In this document: piece after piece, positions 52,147 through 61,329 of the stretch
Numbering within the stretch: the stretch's first letter is position 1
Layout of the letters: each line of letters opens with the position of its first letter
NCBI RefSeq assembly: GCF_013340305.1
Contig: NZ_BLVP01000006.1
Span: 62,001-126,000, forward strand
DNA from: Desulfovibrio psychrotolerans
Lineage (GTDB): Bacteria; Desulfobacterota; Desulfovibrionia; Desulfovibrionales; Desulfovibrionaceae
Direction of reading: 5' to 3'
Length of the DNA stretch: 64,000 bases
Program-made: the position numbers and the translations under genes
The notes under the pieces: generated by a model
Databases searched by the model: none
What the model saw: only the letters and a program-made list of their open reading frames with translations
Told to the model about the DNA's origin: nothing

Positions 52147-54330
52147 ATGAGCGGATCCCAGGCCCGGCTGAACGCCATCACCGCCGTCAACAACTTCAGG
52201 GCAACCGAAAAGCCCCTGAACTTCATGGAAGAAAAGCCCACCGACCTCTTTGGCTGCAACGTGTTCAGCGACAAGGTCATGAAGGAACGTCTGCCCAAGA
52301 ACGTGTACAAAACCCTCAAGCGCACTATGGACAAAGGCGAGCAGATGGACCCCTCCATCGCAGAAACCGTTGCCAACGCCATGAAGGACTGGGCCGTATC
52401 CAAGGGTGCCACCCACTACACCCACGTTTTCTATCCCCTCACCGGCATGACCGCCGAAAAGCACGACGGCTTCCTCACCCCGGACGGCAAGGGCGGCGCC
52501 ATTGCCGAATTTTCGGGCAAGCTGCTCATTCAGGGCGAGCCGGATGCCTCCAGCTTCCCCAGCGGCGGCCTGCGCAGCACCTTCGAAGCACGCGGCTACA
52601 CCGCATGGGACGTGACCAACCCCGCCTACATCCGGGAAAACCCCAACGGCACCACCCTGTGCATTCCCACCGCTTTCGTCTCCTGGACCGGAGAGGCGCT
52701 GGACAAGAAAACCCCCCTGCTGCGTTCCCAGCAGGCCCTGAACACGCAGGCGCAGCGCGTGCTCAAGTTCTTCGGCAAGGCGTCCGATGAGCGTGTGCAG
52801 TCCTACGCAGGCCCCGAGCAGGAATACTTCCTCGTGGACCGCAACTTTGTGCTCAACCGTCCCGACCTGCAGCTTGCAGGCCGCACCCTCTTCGGCGCGC
52901 CTTCCGCCAAGGGTCAGGAGATGGAAGACCACTACTTCGGCGCCATTCCGCCGCGCGTGCTGTCCTTCATGATGGAAGTGGAGCGCGAACTGTACAAGCT
53001 GGGCGTGCCCGTAAAGACCCGCCACAACGAAGTGGCTCCCGGCCAGTTTGAAATCGCTCCCATCTACGAAAATTCCAACCTTGCCACCGACCACAACCAG
53101 ATGGTGATGACCACCCTCAAGGAAGTGGCCCTGCGCTACGGCATGGTGTGCCTGCTGCACGAAAAGCCCTTTGCGGGCATTAACGGCTCCGGCAAGCATG
53201 TTAACTACTCCATCGGCAACGCCAGCCTGGGCAGCCTGTTCGATCCCGGCGACACCCCGCACGAGAACATGCAGTTCCTGGTGTTCTGCGCCGCCGCCAT
53301 CCGCGCCGTGCACAAGTACGGCCCGCTGCTGCGTGCCACCGTTGCCTCCGCAAGCAACGACCATCGCCTCGGTGCCAACGAAGCTCCGCCCGCCATCATG
53401 TCGGTGTACCTCGGCGAGCAGCTGGCAGACATCTTCGAGCAGCTCAAGAAGGGCTGCGCCAAGTCCTGCAAGGTCAAGGACGAACTGCGCGTTGGCGTAG
53501 ACACCCTGCCCCCCCTGCCCATGGACGCAGGCGACCGTAACCGCACCAGCCCCTTCGCCTTCACCGGCAACCGGTTCGAATTCCGCGCCGTGGGTTCCAA
53601 CATGTCCATCGCCGGTCCGCAGGTTGCCCTTAACTCCATGATGGCAGAATCGCTGGACTACATCGCCACCGAGCTGGACAAGTGCGTAAAGGCCGACCTG
53701 TCCAACCTTAATGAGTGCGTCTCCAAGCTTCTGCAGGACATCGTGAAGAAGCACGAGGCCGTCATCTTCAACGGCGACGGTTACTCCGAGGCATGGCACA
53801 AGGAAGCCGTGGAAAAGCGCGGCCTCGCCAACATGCGCACCACCCCGGAAGCCCTGCCCGTGCTCACCAGCAAGGAAGTGGTGGACCTGTTCACCAAGTA
53901 CAACGTGTTCTCCAAGCGCGAGCTGGAAAGCCGCCAGAGCATCTACCTTGAGCAGTACGTGAAGACCATCATGACCGAGGCCCAGCTGGTCATCAAAATG
54001 TCCCGCACCATGATCTTCCCCGGCGCGGTTCGCTACCAGAGCCAGCTTGCAGAAACCTGCGCCAACCTGCGCGCCATCGGCAAGGATTGCGTCATGGTCT
54101 CGCTGGACGACCTCACGGATAAGCTGCGCGGCATGCAGAAGGCTGCCAACGAACTGGAAGCCCTGCTCGGCCATTCTTCCGACGACGTTCTGGAAGAAGC
54201 CAAGTATATGTGCAACACCGTTCTTCCCAAGATGCTGGAAGTCCGCAGCTTTGCCGACGCGCTGGAAGGCGTGGTGGCAGACGACCTGTGGAACCTGCCC
54301 AGCTATCAGGAAATGCTGTTCATCAAGTAG
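52147..54330 (+). CDS. glnN: Type III glutamine synthetase
   Basis: A 727-residue protein, the size of GSIII, from ATG 52147 (AAGGAG seven bases upstream). GSIII-specific features include an N-terminal domain starting [15 protein letters not shown], the motif [20 protein letters not shown]-like segment near residue 90 (here [14 protein letters not shown]), and [17 protein letters not shown], which holds the ammonia-site and metal residues. The active-site glutamates appear in [11 protein letters not shown] and [12 protein letters not shown]. Having both GSI and GSIII implies conditional use; the sigma-54-like promoter suggests nitrogen control of this one. A terminator follows. Confidence 0.95.
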   Translation: MSGSQARLNAITAVNNFRATEKPLNFMEEKPTDLFGCNVFSDKVMKERLPKNVYKTLKRTMDKGEQMDPSIAETVANAMKDWAVSKGATHYTHVFYPLTGMTAEKHDGFLTPDGKGGAIAEFSGKLLIQGEPDASSFPSGGLRSTFEARGYTAWDVTNPAYIRENPNGTTLCIPTAFVSWTGEALDKKTPLLRSQQALNTQAQRVLKFFGKASDERVQSYAGPEQEYFLVDRNFVLNRPDLQLAGRTLFGAPSAKGQEMEDHYFGAIPPRVLSFMMEVERELYKLGVPVKTRHNEVAPGQFEIAPIYENSNLATDHNQMVMTTLKEVALRYGMVCLLHEKPFAGINGSGKHVNYSIGNASLGSLFDPGDTPHENMQFLVFCAAAIRAVHKYGPLLRATVASASNDHRLGANEAPPAIMSVYLGEQLADIFEQLKKGCAKSCKVKDELRVGVDTLPPLPMDAGDRNRTSPFAFTGNRFEFRAVGSNMSIAGPQVALNSMMAESLDYIATELDKCVKADLSNLNECVSKLLQDIVKKHEAVIFNGDGYSEAWHKEAVEKRGLANMRTTPEALPVLTSKEVVDLFTKYNVFSKRELESRQSIYLEQYVKTIMTEAQLVIKMSRTMIFPGAVRYQSQLAETCANLRAIGKDCVMVSLDDLTDKLRGMQKAANELEALLGHSSDDVLEEAKYMCNTVLPKMLEVRSFADALEGVVADDLWNLPSYQEMLFIK

Positions 54331-54366
54331 ACCCAACCACTCTGCTGCAACAACACCACCACAGGG

Positions 54367-54390
54367 GGCCCGCCGCAAGGCGGGCCTTTC
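54367..54390 (+). terminator. Terminator of glnN
   Basis: GGCCCGCC-gcaa-GGCGGGCC followed by TTTCT. Confidence 0.85.
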
Positions 54391-54435
54391 TGCGTCTGCG
54401 CTCCGGGCACTGCACATCCCTTGGAATGACCGGAT

Positions 54436-54470
54436 AAAAAAAAGCCGGCCGGATTGCTCCGACCGGCCTT
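54436..54470 (-). terminator. Terminator of the TPR operon
   Basis: On the minus strand, a stem of about ten pairs with one mismatch (GGCCGGTCGGA / TCCGGCCGGC) is followed by eight Ts (54443 to 54436). Confidence 0.85.
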
Positions 54471-54499
54471 GCCGTCTGTGTGAATATGCCTTTATGCGT

Positions 54500-55126
54500 C
54501 TACTGGCGGTAGGGGGCCAGTTCTTCAAGGAAATTGGGGTCCACGTCAAAGCCCAGTTCAATGGCCTTGTCCACGTTGCGGATGGCATCGGCATGGTCGC
54601 CGCGCTCCAGCGCCACAAGGGCCAGATTGTTATAGGCGGGCGCAAAGGAGGGATACTTGGCAATGGACTTCATGCTCACCTTCTCGCTTTCATCCAGCTC
54701 GCCCAGCATGTACAGGGCGCTGGCGTAGGTGGCCTGGGCCTGCACGAACTCAGGATCCCATTTCAGGGCCTTCTTGGCACATTTCAGGGCCTCTTCCGCT
54801 TCGCCGCGCTGCAGGTGCACAAAGGCCATGTTCGCCCACGGAACGGGGAACTTGGCGCGGCACTGGGCCGCTTCCTGATTGTAGCGCAGGCAGCCGTCCA
54901 TGTCGCCGCGGTGCAGGCATATGCCGCCAAGCTGAACATAGGCTTCGGCAAAGCGGTTGGAATTGCGCAGAGTCTCCAGAAACGATGCCTCCGCGCCTTC
55001 AAAGTCGCGTTTGGAAAGCAGGGCTACACCAAGATTGTAATGATGGTTGGCGCATTCGGTGTTCTGCTCAATGGCGGCGCGCAGATCGGCAATGTATTCA
55101 TCAATATCGTTGTAGCTAGCTTTCAT
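54500..55126 (-). CDS. TPR repeat protein
   Basis: A 208-residue soluble protein with about five tetratricopeptide repeats. ATG 55126 lies inside the end of the upstream gene (11-base overlap) and has GAGGGG about ten bases upstream; earlier ATGs at 55135 and 55147 are also in frame. Repeats read NHHYNLGVALLSKRDFEGAE, AEAYVQLGGICLHRGDMDGC, VPWANMAFVHLQRGEAEEAL and PAYNNLALVALERGDHADAI. TPR domains scaffold protein contacts. It is the third gene of the YkgJ/unknown/TPR operon, whose tight overlaps suggest a fixed stoichiometry. Confidence 0.85.
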   Translation of the reverse strand: MKASYNDIDEYIADLRAAIEQNTECANHHYNLGVALLSKRDFEGAEASFLETLRNSNRFAEAYVQLGGICLHRGDMDGCLRYNQEAAQCRAKFPVPWANMAFVHLQRGEAEEALKCAKKALKWDPEFVQAQATYASALYMLGELDESEKVSMKSIAKYPSFAPAYNNLALVALERGDHADAIRNVDKAIELGFDVDPNFLEELAPYRQ

Positions 55127-55505
55127 AGTCAACATACCCCTCTTCAAGCAAAAGATTATAGTACCAGACGCAGAAGTCGAAGATACCCCGGAACTTCTCG
55201 TCTTTGTTTACCAGCCCGACAGCGGTTTCCAGCGCGCCGCGCCCGTAATCGTTACTGTATTCGCCTTTATGGTTCTGCAAAAATTCACGCACCAGCTGCT
55301 GCGTGGTGCGCTTGGAAATATCCATGCGCAGTTCCATAGGATCGTTGGGCTTCTGAAACGGATCCCACTTCTCGTAGCCTATGCGGTCAATAAACTTGCG
55401 CCGCCGGGGAGACATCTTCTCGTAAATGACGCGCTTCTGTTCCTCTTCCGCCGGTGTAAGGGGACGGTCGGAACCGTCTCGGTACATGGAAGCCGAAATG
55501 CTCAT
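55116..55505 (-). CDS. Conserved hypothetical protein in the YkgJ/TPR operon
   Basis: A 129-residue protein whose ATG overlaps the stop of the YkgJ gene by ATGA and whose end overlaps the TPR gene. It is charged and aromatic, with no signal or membrane segment. Helical runs include LTPAEEEQKRVIYEKMSPRR and TTQQLVREFLQNH; the C-terminus (FDFCVWYYNLLLEEGYVDYE) is strongly aromatic. There are no cysteine clusters and only one cysteine. I do not recognise the family. Its position between the metal-binding YkgJ protein and the TPR scaffold suggests a common complex. Confidence 0.7.
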   Translation of the reverse strand: MSISASMYRDGSDRPLTPAEEEQKRVIYEKMSPRRRKFIDRIGYEKWDPFQKPNDPMELRMDISKRTTQQLVREFLQNHKGEYSNDYGRGALETAVGLVNKDEKFRGIFDFCVWYYNLLLEEGYVDYES

Positions 55506-56176
55506 TTGCGTGATTCCTTCTTGGGAGTGGGAATACCCAGATACTGGGCATCATACACGGTAAGCAAAGCCATGGAGACAGGCACAAACACGCCGGAAAG
55601 TTCCTTGAACCGGGAGTTCACGCGGTCCGCAATCTCCTGACTGAGCGCGATGAGCCTGTCCTGAATCTTGTCCATATGCACGGTGGGATAGGCCACTCCC
55701 TTGGCAAAATTCGCCTTGCCGCAGGTGTGGGCCTTGCCCCCTATGGCTGTGGGAATGCCGTACAGGCGGCAGGTTATGGGACGGTGCGCATACATCTCGC
55801 ACTGCTCATCCGTTCCCAGCAGCGGACAGCGCAGCCGCTGGCGCGCCATGTTCTCCAGAATGGTCCGGGTGTCCACCCCCGCCTGCGAGTCCTTATACGC
55901 CTGCCGCTTCAGCTTGTACGACCTGCGGTCCGCCTCGTTGGCACGGGTGACAATGGAAGACCGCACAGGGCCGTCCCCAAAATTTTCGCGGAAGCGGGCG
56001 TTCAGGTACATGGCTTCCACAAGGGTCAGGTCAAAGAGGGCGTGGCAACAGTCGCTGCATCCCTTTTCACAGGTTACGCATTCGGGATGCTGCGCGGCAA
56101 CGCGGTCGAACAGAACGTCCACCTCGGCCACCAACGCCTCGTATCTGGAAAAAATATCGGAAAAATCCGGAATCAT
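55502..56176 (-). CDS. YkgJ family cysteine-cluster protein
   Basis: A 224-residue protein. The metal-binding cysteines of the family are present: CVTCEKGCSDCC near residue 34, RCPLL followed by CEMY, RPITCRLYG, and HTCGK. YkgJ-like (UPF0153) proteins probably bind zinc or an iron-sulfur cluster; some have been linked to flagellin lysine methylation (FliB-like), others are unknown. Here it heads an operon with an unknown protein and a TPR protein, coupled by a four-base overlap. No flagellar gene is nearby. Confidence 0.85.
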   Translation of the reverse strand: MIPDFSDIFSRYEALVAEVDVLFDRVAAQHPECVTCEKGCSDCCHALFDLTLVEAMYLNARFRENFGDGPVRSSIVTRANEADRRSYKLKRQAYKDSQAGVDTRTILENMARQRLRCPLLGTDEQCEMYAHRPITCRLYGIPTAIGGKAHTCGKANFAKGVAYPTVHMDKIQDRLIALSQEIADRVNSRFKELSGVFVPVSMALLTVYDAQYLGIPTPKKESRK

Positions 56177-56567
56177 TCACACGCTCCTTGCCTGTCTATC
56201 CCCGCCCTGCACCTCGCCTGTTCCGCACCGTGGGCGGACAGACGGGCCGGTATCATCCTGCCCGGCACCCCCGTGAACAGGCGGGAAATTCCTTGGAAAC
56301 ATCGGCGGGCAGAGCCGCCCGCAGCCCAACGCCGTGCAAATGAATAGTGATGATTCTCCGCGCTGGCAAGGGGCAAACGCCATACGGGCCTGCAAACGCC
56401 GCCGTGCGGAGCGTGTTCCGGCGCATGAGCCTGCCGTGCGTCCCATGGGCCAGCCATGCGGCAGACATACGCCCGCCATGCGCCAGATAGCGAAAACGGA
56501 CGACGGGAAAGGCTTTCCCGCCGTCCGGCTCAGAATCTTGTTCGTAACAGATGATTACGAAAGATGC
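56177..56567. other. Intergenic region between the YkgJ operon and ferredoxin
   Basis: Apart from the ferredoxin terminator at 56497-56527 I see nothing distinctive; the YkgJ operon promoter must lie here but no clear hexamers were found. GC-rich open frames in this stretch lack ribosome sites and recognisable products. Confidence 0.5.
56497..56527 (-). terminator. Ferredoxin gene terminator
   Basis: A long stem, CGGACG-A-CGGGAAAG with CTTTCCCG-C-CGTCCG, has one mismatch. On the minus strand it is followed by TTTT. Confidence 0.75.
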
Positions 56568-56756
56568 TTACACTTCTTCGATGGTGATAGCGTCAGATTC
56601 GCACACTTCGATGCAGGATTCGCAGCCAAGGCACTCTTCTTCGTTCACGGGAACAGCCTTGCCTTCCTGCAGTTCATAAACTTCAACGGGGCATACGTCC
56701 ACGCATTCGCCGTCGCCGGTACACTTGTCGCTGTCAACAGTTACGTTCCAACCCAT
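56568..56756 (-). CDS. 7Fe-type ferredoxin resembling D. africanus ferredoxin III
   Basis: A 62-residue ferredoxin. The first cluster motif is C-TG-D-GE-C-VDV-CP, in which Asp15 (14 after removal of Met) replaces the second cysteine of the usual CxxCxxCxxxCP. The second motif is a complete CLGCESCIEVC, sharing the partner cysteine scheme. Desulfovibrio africanus ferredoxin III has this same pattern and carries one [3Fe-4S] cluster that takes up a fourth metal at Asp, plus one [4Fe-4S]. It is an electron carrier in the cytoplasm. Monocistronic, with its own promoter and terminator. Confidence 0.95.
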   Translation of the reverse strand: MGWNVTVDSDKCTGDGECVDVCPVEVYELQEGKAVPVNEEECLGCESCIEVCESDAITIEEV

Positions 56757-56861
56757 GGTATTCCTCCAAGTTTATTGTGGCTCCGCACAGAAGCCTTCTA
56801 AATGTGTGTCCCGTCCGCCGGAGGATACCGGGATTCGGGGACATTAGACTCATCGATTTTG

Positions 56862-56890
56862 CAGATAGCTGCCAGCCAAGCGGGTGTCAA
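56862..56890 (-). promoter_or_regulatory. Probable promoter of the ferredoxin gene
   Basis: On the minus strand TTGACA (56890-56885), a 17-base spacer and TATCTG (56867-56862). It would give a leader of about 100 bases. Confidence 0.55.
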
Positions 56891-56972
56891 GACTTGAAGC
56901 GTATTATCAGCCATATTTACGGGCACTTTGGGGCACTTCGGCCGGGTTATTCAGCCAAGCTACTGCCATGTA

Positions 56973-58433
56973 TCATATTCTCATCCGCACATAATACCCT
57001 CTGCCCTGCCGCGCCACCAGCATGAGCAGGGTGGAATCCATACGGTGCCTCGTAAAGGCGTACAGGTAATTCCCAAAGCTCTCCATGTGCAGCCCGCCTA
57101 TCTTGACGATGATGTCGCCCTGCTGCAGGCCCAGTTGGGCTGCGGGGCCGCCCGCACGCACGGTGCGCACCATCAGGCCGGCAGGGTCTGCCTCCACGGA
57201 AAACCCCCATCGCTGCTCCGCAAGGCTCTTCGCCACGTCCGGGGCAAGTGCCTCCACACGCAGGTTCAGCCGCGCGGACTTGCCGTCCCGCAGCATTTCC
57301 AGCCGGACAAGCTCGCCCTGCGTATGGTTGCGCAGCAGTTGCAGGTAATGGTCCTTGTCCTCCACCTCCACGCCGTTCAGCGTCACAAACACATCACCGG
57401 GCCGCACGCCCGCCGCCTGCGCCGGAGTACGCGCATACACCTCCGTCACCAGCATGCCCTGCGGCGTCTTCATGCCCAGCCACGACGCCGTGCGCTGGTC
57501 CAGATTCTGCCCGGAAACCCCTATCCACACCGGAGAAACGCTGCCCGTATCCAGCAACTCCGCCACGGCACGACGCGCCTTGCTAATGGGAATGGCAAAG
57601 CCTATGCCCTCTGCCCGCTCGTAAATGGCCGTGTTTATGCCTATGAGTTCGCCTTCTATATTAATGAGCGGCCCGCCGCTGTTGCCGGGGTTGATGGCGG
57701 CATCGGTTTGTATGAAGTCGGTGAACACGCCCTGCTCCGTGCGGATGGAGCGGTTCAGCGCAGAAACCACGCCCGTGGTGACCGTATGGCCGAACCCGAA
57801 GGGGTTGCCTATGGCAATCACCGTCTCACCGGGCATAATGTCGCCGGAATCGCCCATGGGCGTTTCCGGCAGATTGTCAGCCCCTTTAAGCCGCAGCACG
57901 GCAAGGTCAAAATCCGGGTCAGACCCCACAAGCTCGGTTTCAAAGGAACGCCCGTCCTGCAAGAGCACCCGCACCGCAGTTGCGCCCTCTATGACATGGG
58001 CGTTGGTCAGCACAAGCTGCTTTGCGCTGTCGATGATAACCCCGGAGCCAAGGCTCTGCTGCACCTGCCTGCGCGGCCCGCCAAACCCCATGAACTCCCT
58101 CAGCAGCTCGTCCTGAAACAACCCGCCAAAGGGCTGCACGTTGCGCTCCACCACCCGCTGCGTGGTTATGTTCACCACGGCGGGAGCCACCTTGCGCACG
58201 GCCCGCACCACCGGTGTCACACGCGGGCTGTCTTCGGATATCCTGCCCGTCAGGTGGTCCGGGCGGTCAGCCTCACCCGCCTGTCCTGCTCCCTGCCCGT
58301 AAGGCATACCGGTTTTTGTGAACAATGCCTCGGCGGCAACCGCCGCCCCTGCATGCGGAAACAGCCCACCGGCAGGCATGGCACACAGGCCCAGCGCAAG
58401 CACACACAACATCAGCATACGGGCAATGAACAT
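56973..58433 (-). CDS. DegP/HtrA (Do) family periplasmic serine protease
   Basis: A 486-residue protein from ATG 58433 (GGAGGA six bases upstream); the frame is open further but without a site. A Sec signal leads the protein. The catalytic triad is complete: His146 (LTNAHVIEG), Asp176 (DPDFDLAVL) and Ser252 (GNSGGPL). Two PDZ domains follow (QGMLVTEVYARTPAQAAGVR and GLMVRTVRAGGPAAQLGLQ). It degrades and refolds damaged envelope proteins. Convergent with nothing close; diverges from cobT over 234 bases. Confidence 0.95.
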   Translation of the reverse strand: MFIARMLMLCVLALGLCAMPAGGLFPHAGAAVAAEALFTKTGMPYGQGAGQAGEADRPDHLTGRISEDSPRVTPVVRAVRKVAPAVVNITTQRVVERNVQPFGGLFQDELLREFMGFGGPRRQVQQSLGSGVIIDSAKQLVLTNAHVIEGATAVRVLLQDGRSFETELVGSDPDFDLAVLRLKGADNLPETPMGDSGDIMPGETVIAIGNPFGFGHTVTTGVVSALNRSIRTEQGVFTDFIQTDAAINPGNSGGPLINIEGELIGINTAIYERAEGIGFAIPISKARRAVAELLDTGSVSPVWIGVSGQNLDQRTASWLGMKTPQGMLVTEVYARTPAQAAGVRPGDVFVTLNGVEVEDKDHYLQLLRNHTQGELVRLEMLRDGKSARLNLRVEALAPDVAKSLAEQRWGFSVEADPAGLMVRTVRAGGPAAQLGLQQGDIIVKIGGLHMESFGNYLYAFTRHRMDSTLLMLVARQGRGYYVRMRI

Positions 58434-58667
58434 GGCTCGTCCTCCATACGCTCCGGCGCGGACACCATCGTCCGCCCGCGGGCGCATCTCCCAGCCTAGC
58501 ACGCAGGCGGGACACTTTTCAAGAAGCCGCGCACCGATAAGACTGCCGACAACCCCGCATTCCCCATCCGGCCCGGCACAGCACGGCCACACAGCCCCGC
58601 CGCTTGTCATTCCGGCCCGATGCGCGTAGCCTGCGCGCCAAAACAGCCTTTCCAGTGGAGTCACAGC

Positions 58668-59753
58668 ATGGATTCAGAACAGCGTTTCACATCGGCCCTG
58701 CAGGCCATCCGCCCCGTGGACACCTCCTTCTCCGCACAAGGACAGGCGCATCTGGACGACCTCACCAAACCGAAGGGCAGCCTCGGCAGGCTGGAAGAAA
58801 TAGCCCTGCGCCTGTTCTGCATCCAGAAAGGTGCCCGGCCCATTGCCGCCGACCCCGCCCGCATCTACACCATCGCGGGCGACCACGGCGTCACCGCCGA
58901 GGGTGTGTCCCTCTTCCCGCAGGAGGTCACCCGCCAGATGGTGCTTAATTTCCTCAACGGCGGCGCAGGCATAAACGTGCTGGCGCGCACCGTGGGCGCA
59001 GACCTCATGGTGGTGGACGCGGGCAGCTGCGGCGGCACCTACCCGGAGCATCCCAAGCTGCTCCAGCGCAAGGTGGCGCAGGGCACGGATAACTTTGTCA
59101 ACGGCCCCGCCATGAGCCGGAAAAACTGCCTCACCGCCCTGCTGCTGGGCATGGAACTGGCAGACATGGCAGCGGAACAGGGCTGCCGCACCGTTGCCAC
59201 CGGCGAGATGGGCATCTCCAACACCACCCCCGCCACCGCCCTCTACTGCGCCTTTCTGGGCATAGACCCTGCGGAAATCACCGGCGCGGGCACAGGGCTG
59301 GACGCAGGCGGCATAGCCCGCAAAACAGCCGTCATCCGGCAGGCTCTGCAGACCAACCGTGCCGCCGTGGAAACGACAGACCCCGTGAACATTCTCGCGG
59401 CGCTGGGCGGGTACGAAATTGCCGCCCTTGCCGGGCTTGTGCTCGGTGCTGCGCGCAACGGGCTTGCGGTGCTGGTGGACGGCTTCATCTCCACAGCGGC
59501 GTTCACCGCCGCAGCCGCCCTGTGCCCGCATGTGCATGACTACGCCTTTTTTTCCCACGCCTCCGCAGAGCAGGGACACCGCAAGATTCTCGCCGCCCTC
59601 GGCAACCGCCCGCTGCACGATCTGGACCTGCGCCTCGGCGAAGGCACAGGGGCTGCGCTCAGCCTGTTCCTGCTGCGTTCTGCCTGCAATATCTTCAACG
59701 ACATGGCAACCTTCAGCGCCGCAGGCGTGGCCAAGGGCGCAGAAACGCTGTAG
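58668..59753 (+). CDS. cobT: Nicotinate-nucleotide:dimethylbenzimidazole phosphoribosyltransferase
   Basis: A 361-residue protein; ATG 58668 has GGAG seven bases upstream. It activates the lower ligand base of cobalamin by transferring phosphoribose from nicotinate mononucleotide. Family motifs are TIAGDHGVTAEGVS, NGGAGINVLAR, GEMGISNTTPAT and, near the end, RLGEGTGAALSL with the catalytic glutamate. It stands alone, without other cob genes or a visible cobalamin riboswitch. A terminator follows. Confidence 0.95.
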   Translation: MDSEQRFTSALQAIRPVDTSFSAQGQAHLDDLTKPKGSLGRLEEIALRLFCIQKGARPIAADPARIYTIAGDHGVTAEGVSLFPQEVTRQMVLNFLNGGAGINVLARTVGADLMVVDAGSCGGTYPEHPKLLQRKVAQGTDNFVNGPAMSRKNCLTALLLGMELADMAAEQGCRTVATGEMGISNTTPATALYCAFLGIDPAEITGAGTGLDAGGIARKTAVIRQALQTNRAAVETTDPVNILAALGGYEIAALAGLVLGAARNGLAVLVDGFISTAAFTAAAALCPHVHDYAFFSHASAEQGHRKILAALGNRPLHDLDLRLGEGTGAALSLFLLRSACNIFNDMATFSAAGVAKGAETL

Positions 59754-59787
59754 CCGGGCATCGCCCATCCCATACGCAACAACGAAC

Positions 59788-59818
59788 AAACCCCGCCCTT
59801 CCGGACGGGGTTTTCTTT
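59788..59818 (+). terminator. Terminator of cobT
   Basis: AAACCCCG (59788-59795) pairs with CGGGGTTT (59806-59813), followed by TCTTT. Confidence 0.85.
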
Positions 59819-59931
59819 GCAAAACCGCTTCACATTCCACACACGTCCGCGCAAATCCGGGCAAATCCGGGCGGCAGGCCGCTTTCATGCTACAGCCTGC
59901 CGCGCGGCGTTCATTCATGCCTTACAGGGGA

Positions 59932-61329
59932 TCAATACCCCTTGAGCGAATCGATGTACTCCGGCAGCCACAGCGAAATCTGCGGCACGTAGGTCACAAC
60001 GATAAGGAATCCGAGCAGAATCAGCAGCCACGGGAAGGCAGCCCGCACCACCCATGTCAGGCTGCGCTTGGTTATACCCGCCGTGACAAACAGGTTCAGC
60101 CCCACGGGCGGCGTTATCATGCCTATTTCCATGTTCACCACACACATCACGCCCAGATGGATGGGATCAATCCCCAGCGCCACGGCAATGGGGAAGATGA
60201 TGGGAATCATGATCATGGTAATGGCGGAAGGCTCCATGAAGTTGCCCGCCGCCAGCAGCAGAATATTCACCACAATAAGGAAGCCCCACGCGGGAAGCCC
60301 CCAGCTGACAATGGTTTCCGCTATGGCGTGCGGAATCCGCTCTGTGGTCAGCACGTGGGCAAAGAGCATGGCGTTGCCGATGATGAACAGCAGCATAATG
60401 CTCACCTTGGCCGCATCCAGCAGCACGTGCCGCACCTCAGGATGCACCCACGAGCGGGGCAGCGCCAAGGCTGTCTGCCACACACCCCGCGCAAGGGCGG
60501 CGAAGATGTTCTCCCCCTTCCTGCGCAGGGGCACTCCCTTCAGCGGTCCCATGTCGCGGTAAATGAACACCGCCACCAGATAGGCGTACACGGCGGAAAC
60601 CGCCGCAGCCTCCGTGGGGCTGCATATGCCGCCGTAAATGGACCCGAGCACAATGATGACCAGCATCAGCCCGCCAAGCGCCGTGAACCCGGAACTGAAC
60701 ACCTGCCGGAATCCCGGCCACGGCAGCGCCGGATAGTTCTTAATGCGCGCCACAATATAGATGGCGAGCATGAGCAGCAGCCCCAGGCTCAGACCGGGAA
60801 TAAGCCCTGCCATGAACAGCCGCGCCGCCGACTCCTGCGTGGCAGCGGCGTACACCAGCATGACAATAGACGGCGGAATGAGAATGCCCAGCGTTCCCGC
60901 GTTGCATATCACGCCCGCCGCAAAGCTTTCAGGATACCCGGACCGCACCATGCCCGCTATGACTATGCTGCCTATGGCCGCCACCGTTGCGGGCGAAGAA
61001 CCGGAAACAGCGGCAAAGAGCATGCACGCCAGCACAGACCCCATGGCAAGCCCGCCCTTCACGTGTCCCACGCAGTCCAGCGCAAAGTTGATGAGCCGTT
61101 TGGCCACCCCCCCCGTGGAAAGAAACTGCGAAGAAAGGATGAAGAACGGAATGGCCAGCAGGGTATAATGTTCGGAAACCGACTCCAGCAGCTTAAGCGC
61201 TATGGAAGCCAGCGAGTCGTTGGAAAAGAACAGAATAGTGGTTATGCTGGAAAGCCCCAGCGCAATGGCAATGGGCATCCCCGTGGCAATGCAGAAGAAA
61301 AGCAGTATGAACAGTGCTGCGGTGGTCAT
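59932..61329 (-). CDS. dctM: TRAP transporter large membrane subunit
   Basis: A 465-residue protein of about twelve helices, the main translocation subunit of a DctPQM-type tripartite transporter. Motifs: TGMPIAIALGLSS, AIPFFILSSQFLSTGGVAKRL, VAAIGSIVIAGMVRSGY and GILIPPSIVMLVYAAAT. Between about residues 255 and 300 there is a charged cytoplasmic loop (RDMGPLKGVPLRRKGE), which makes this protein longer than the common 425-430 residues. It uses a sodium or proton gradient. Its ATG overlaps the DctQ stop by four bases. Confidence 0.92.
   Translation of the reverse strand: MTTAALFILLFFCIATGMPIAIALGLSSITTILFFSNDSLASIALKLLESVSEHYTLLAIPFFILSSQFLSTGGVAKRLINFALDCVGHVKGGLAMGSVLACMLFAAVSGSSPATVAAIGSIVIAGMVRSGYPESFAAGVICNAGTLGILIPPSIVMLVYAAATQESAARLFMAGLIPGLSLGLLLMLAIYIVARIKNYPALPWPGFRQVFSSGFTALGGLMLVIIVLGSIYGGICSPTEAAAVSAVYAYLVAVFIYRDMGPLKGVPLRRKGENIFAALARGVWQTALALPRSWVHPEVRHVLLDAAKVSIMLLFIIGNAMLFAHVLTTERIPHAIAETIVSWGLPAWGFLIVVNILLLAAGNFMEPSAITMIMIPIIFPIAVALGIDPIHLGVMCVVNMEIGMITPPVGLNLFVTAGITKRSLTWVVRAAFPWLLILLGFLIVVTYVPQISLWLPEYIDSLKGY

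Noticed and set aside
53568-53585. GGTTCGAATTCC, like a tRNA T-loop
   Set aside because: It is inside glnN codons, with no acceptor or anticodon stem around it.
52060-54663. Long minus-strand open frame opposite glnN
   Set aside because: A GC-driven antisense shadow of glnN; the translated product shows no domain pattern.
56173-56457. Minus-strand open frame of 94 residues before the YkgJ gene
   Set aside because: There is no ribosome site and no recognisable sequence; it overlaps the YkgJ start region.
58434-58667. Cobalamin riboswitch upstream of cobT
   Set aside because: The gap is short and I found no B12-box-like sequence or expected helices.
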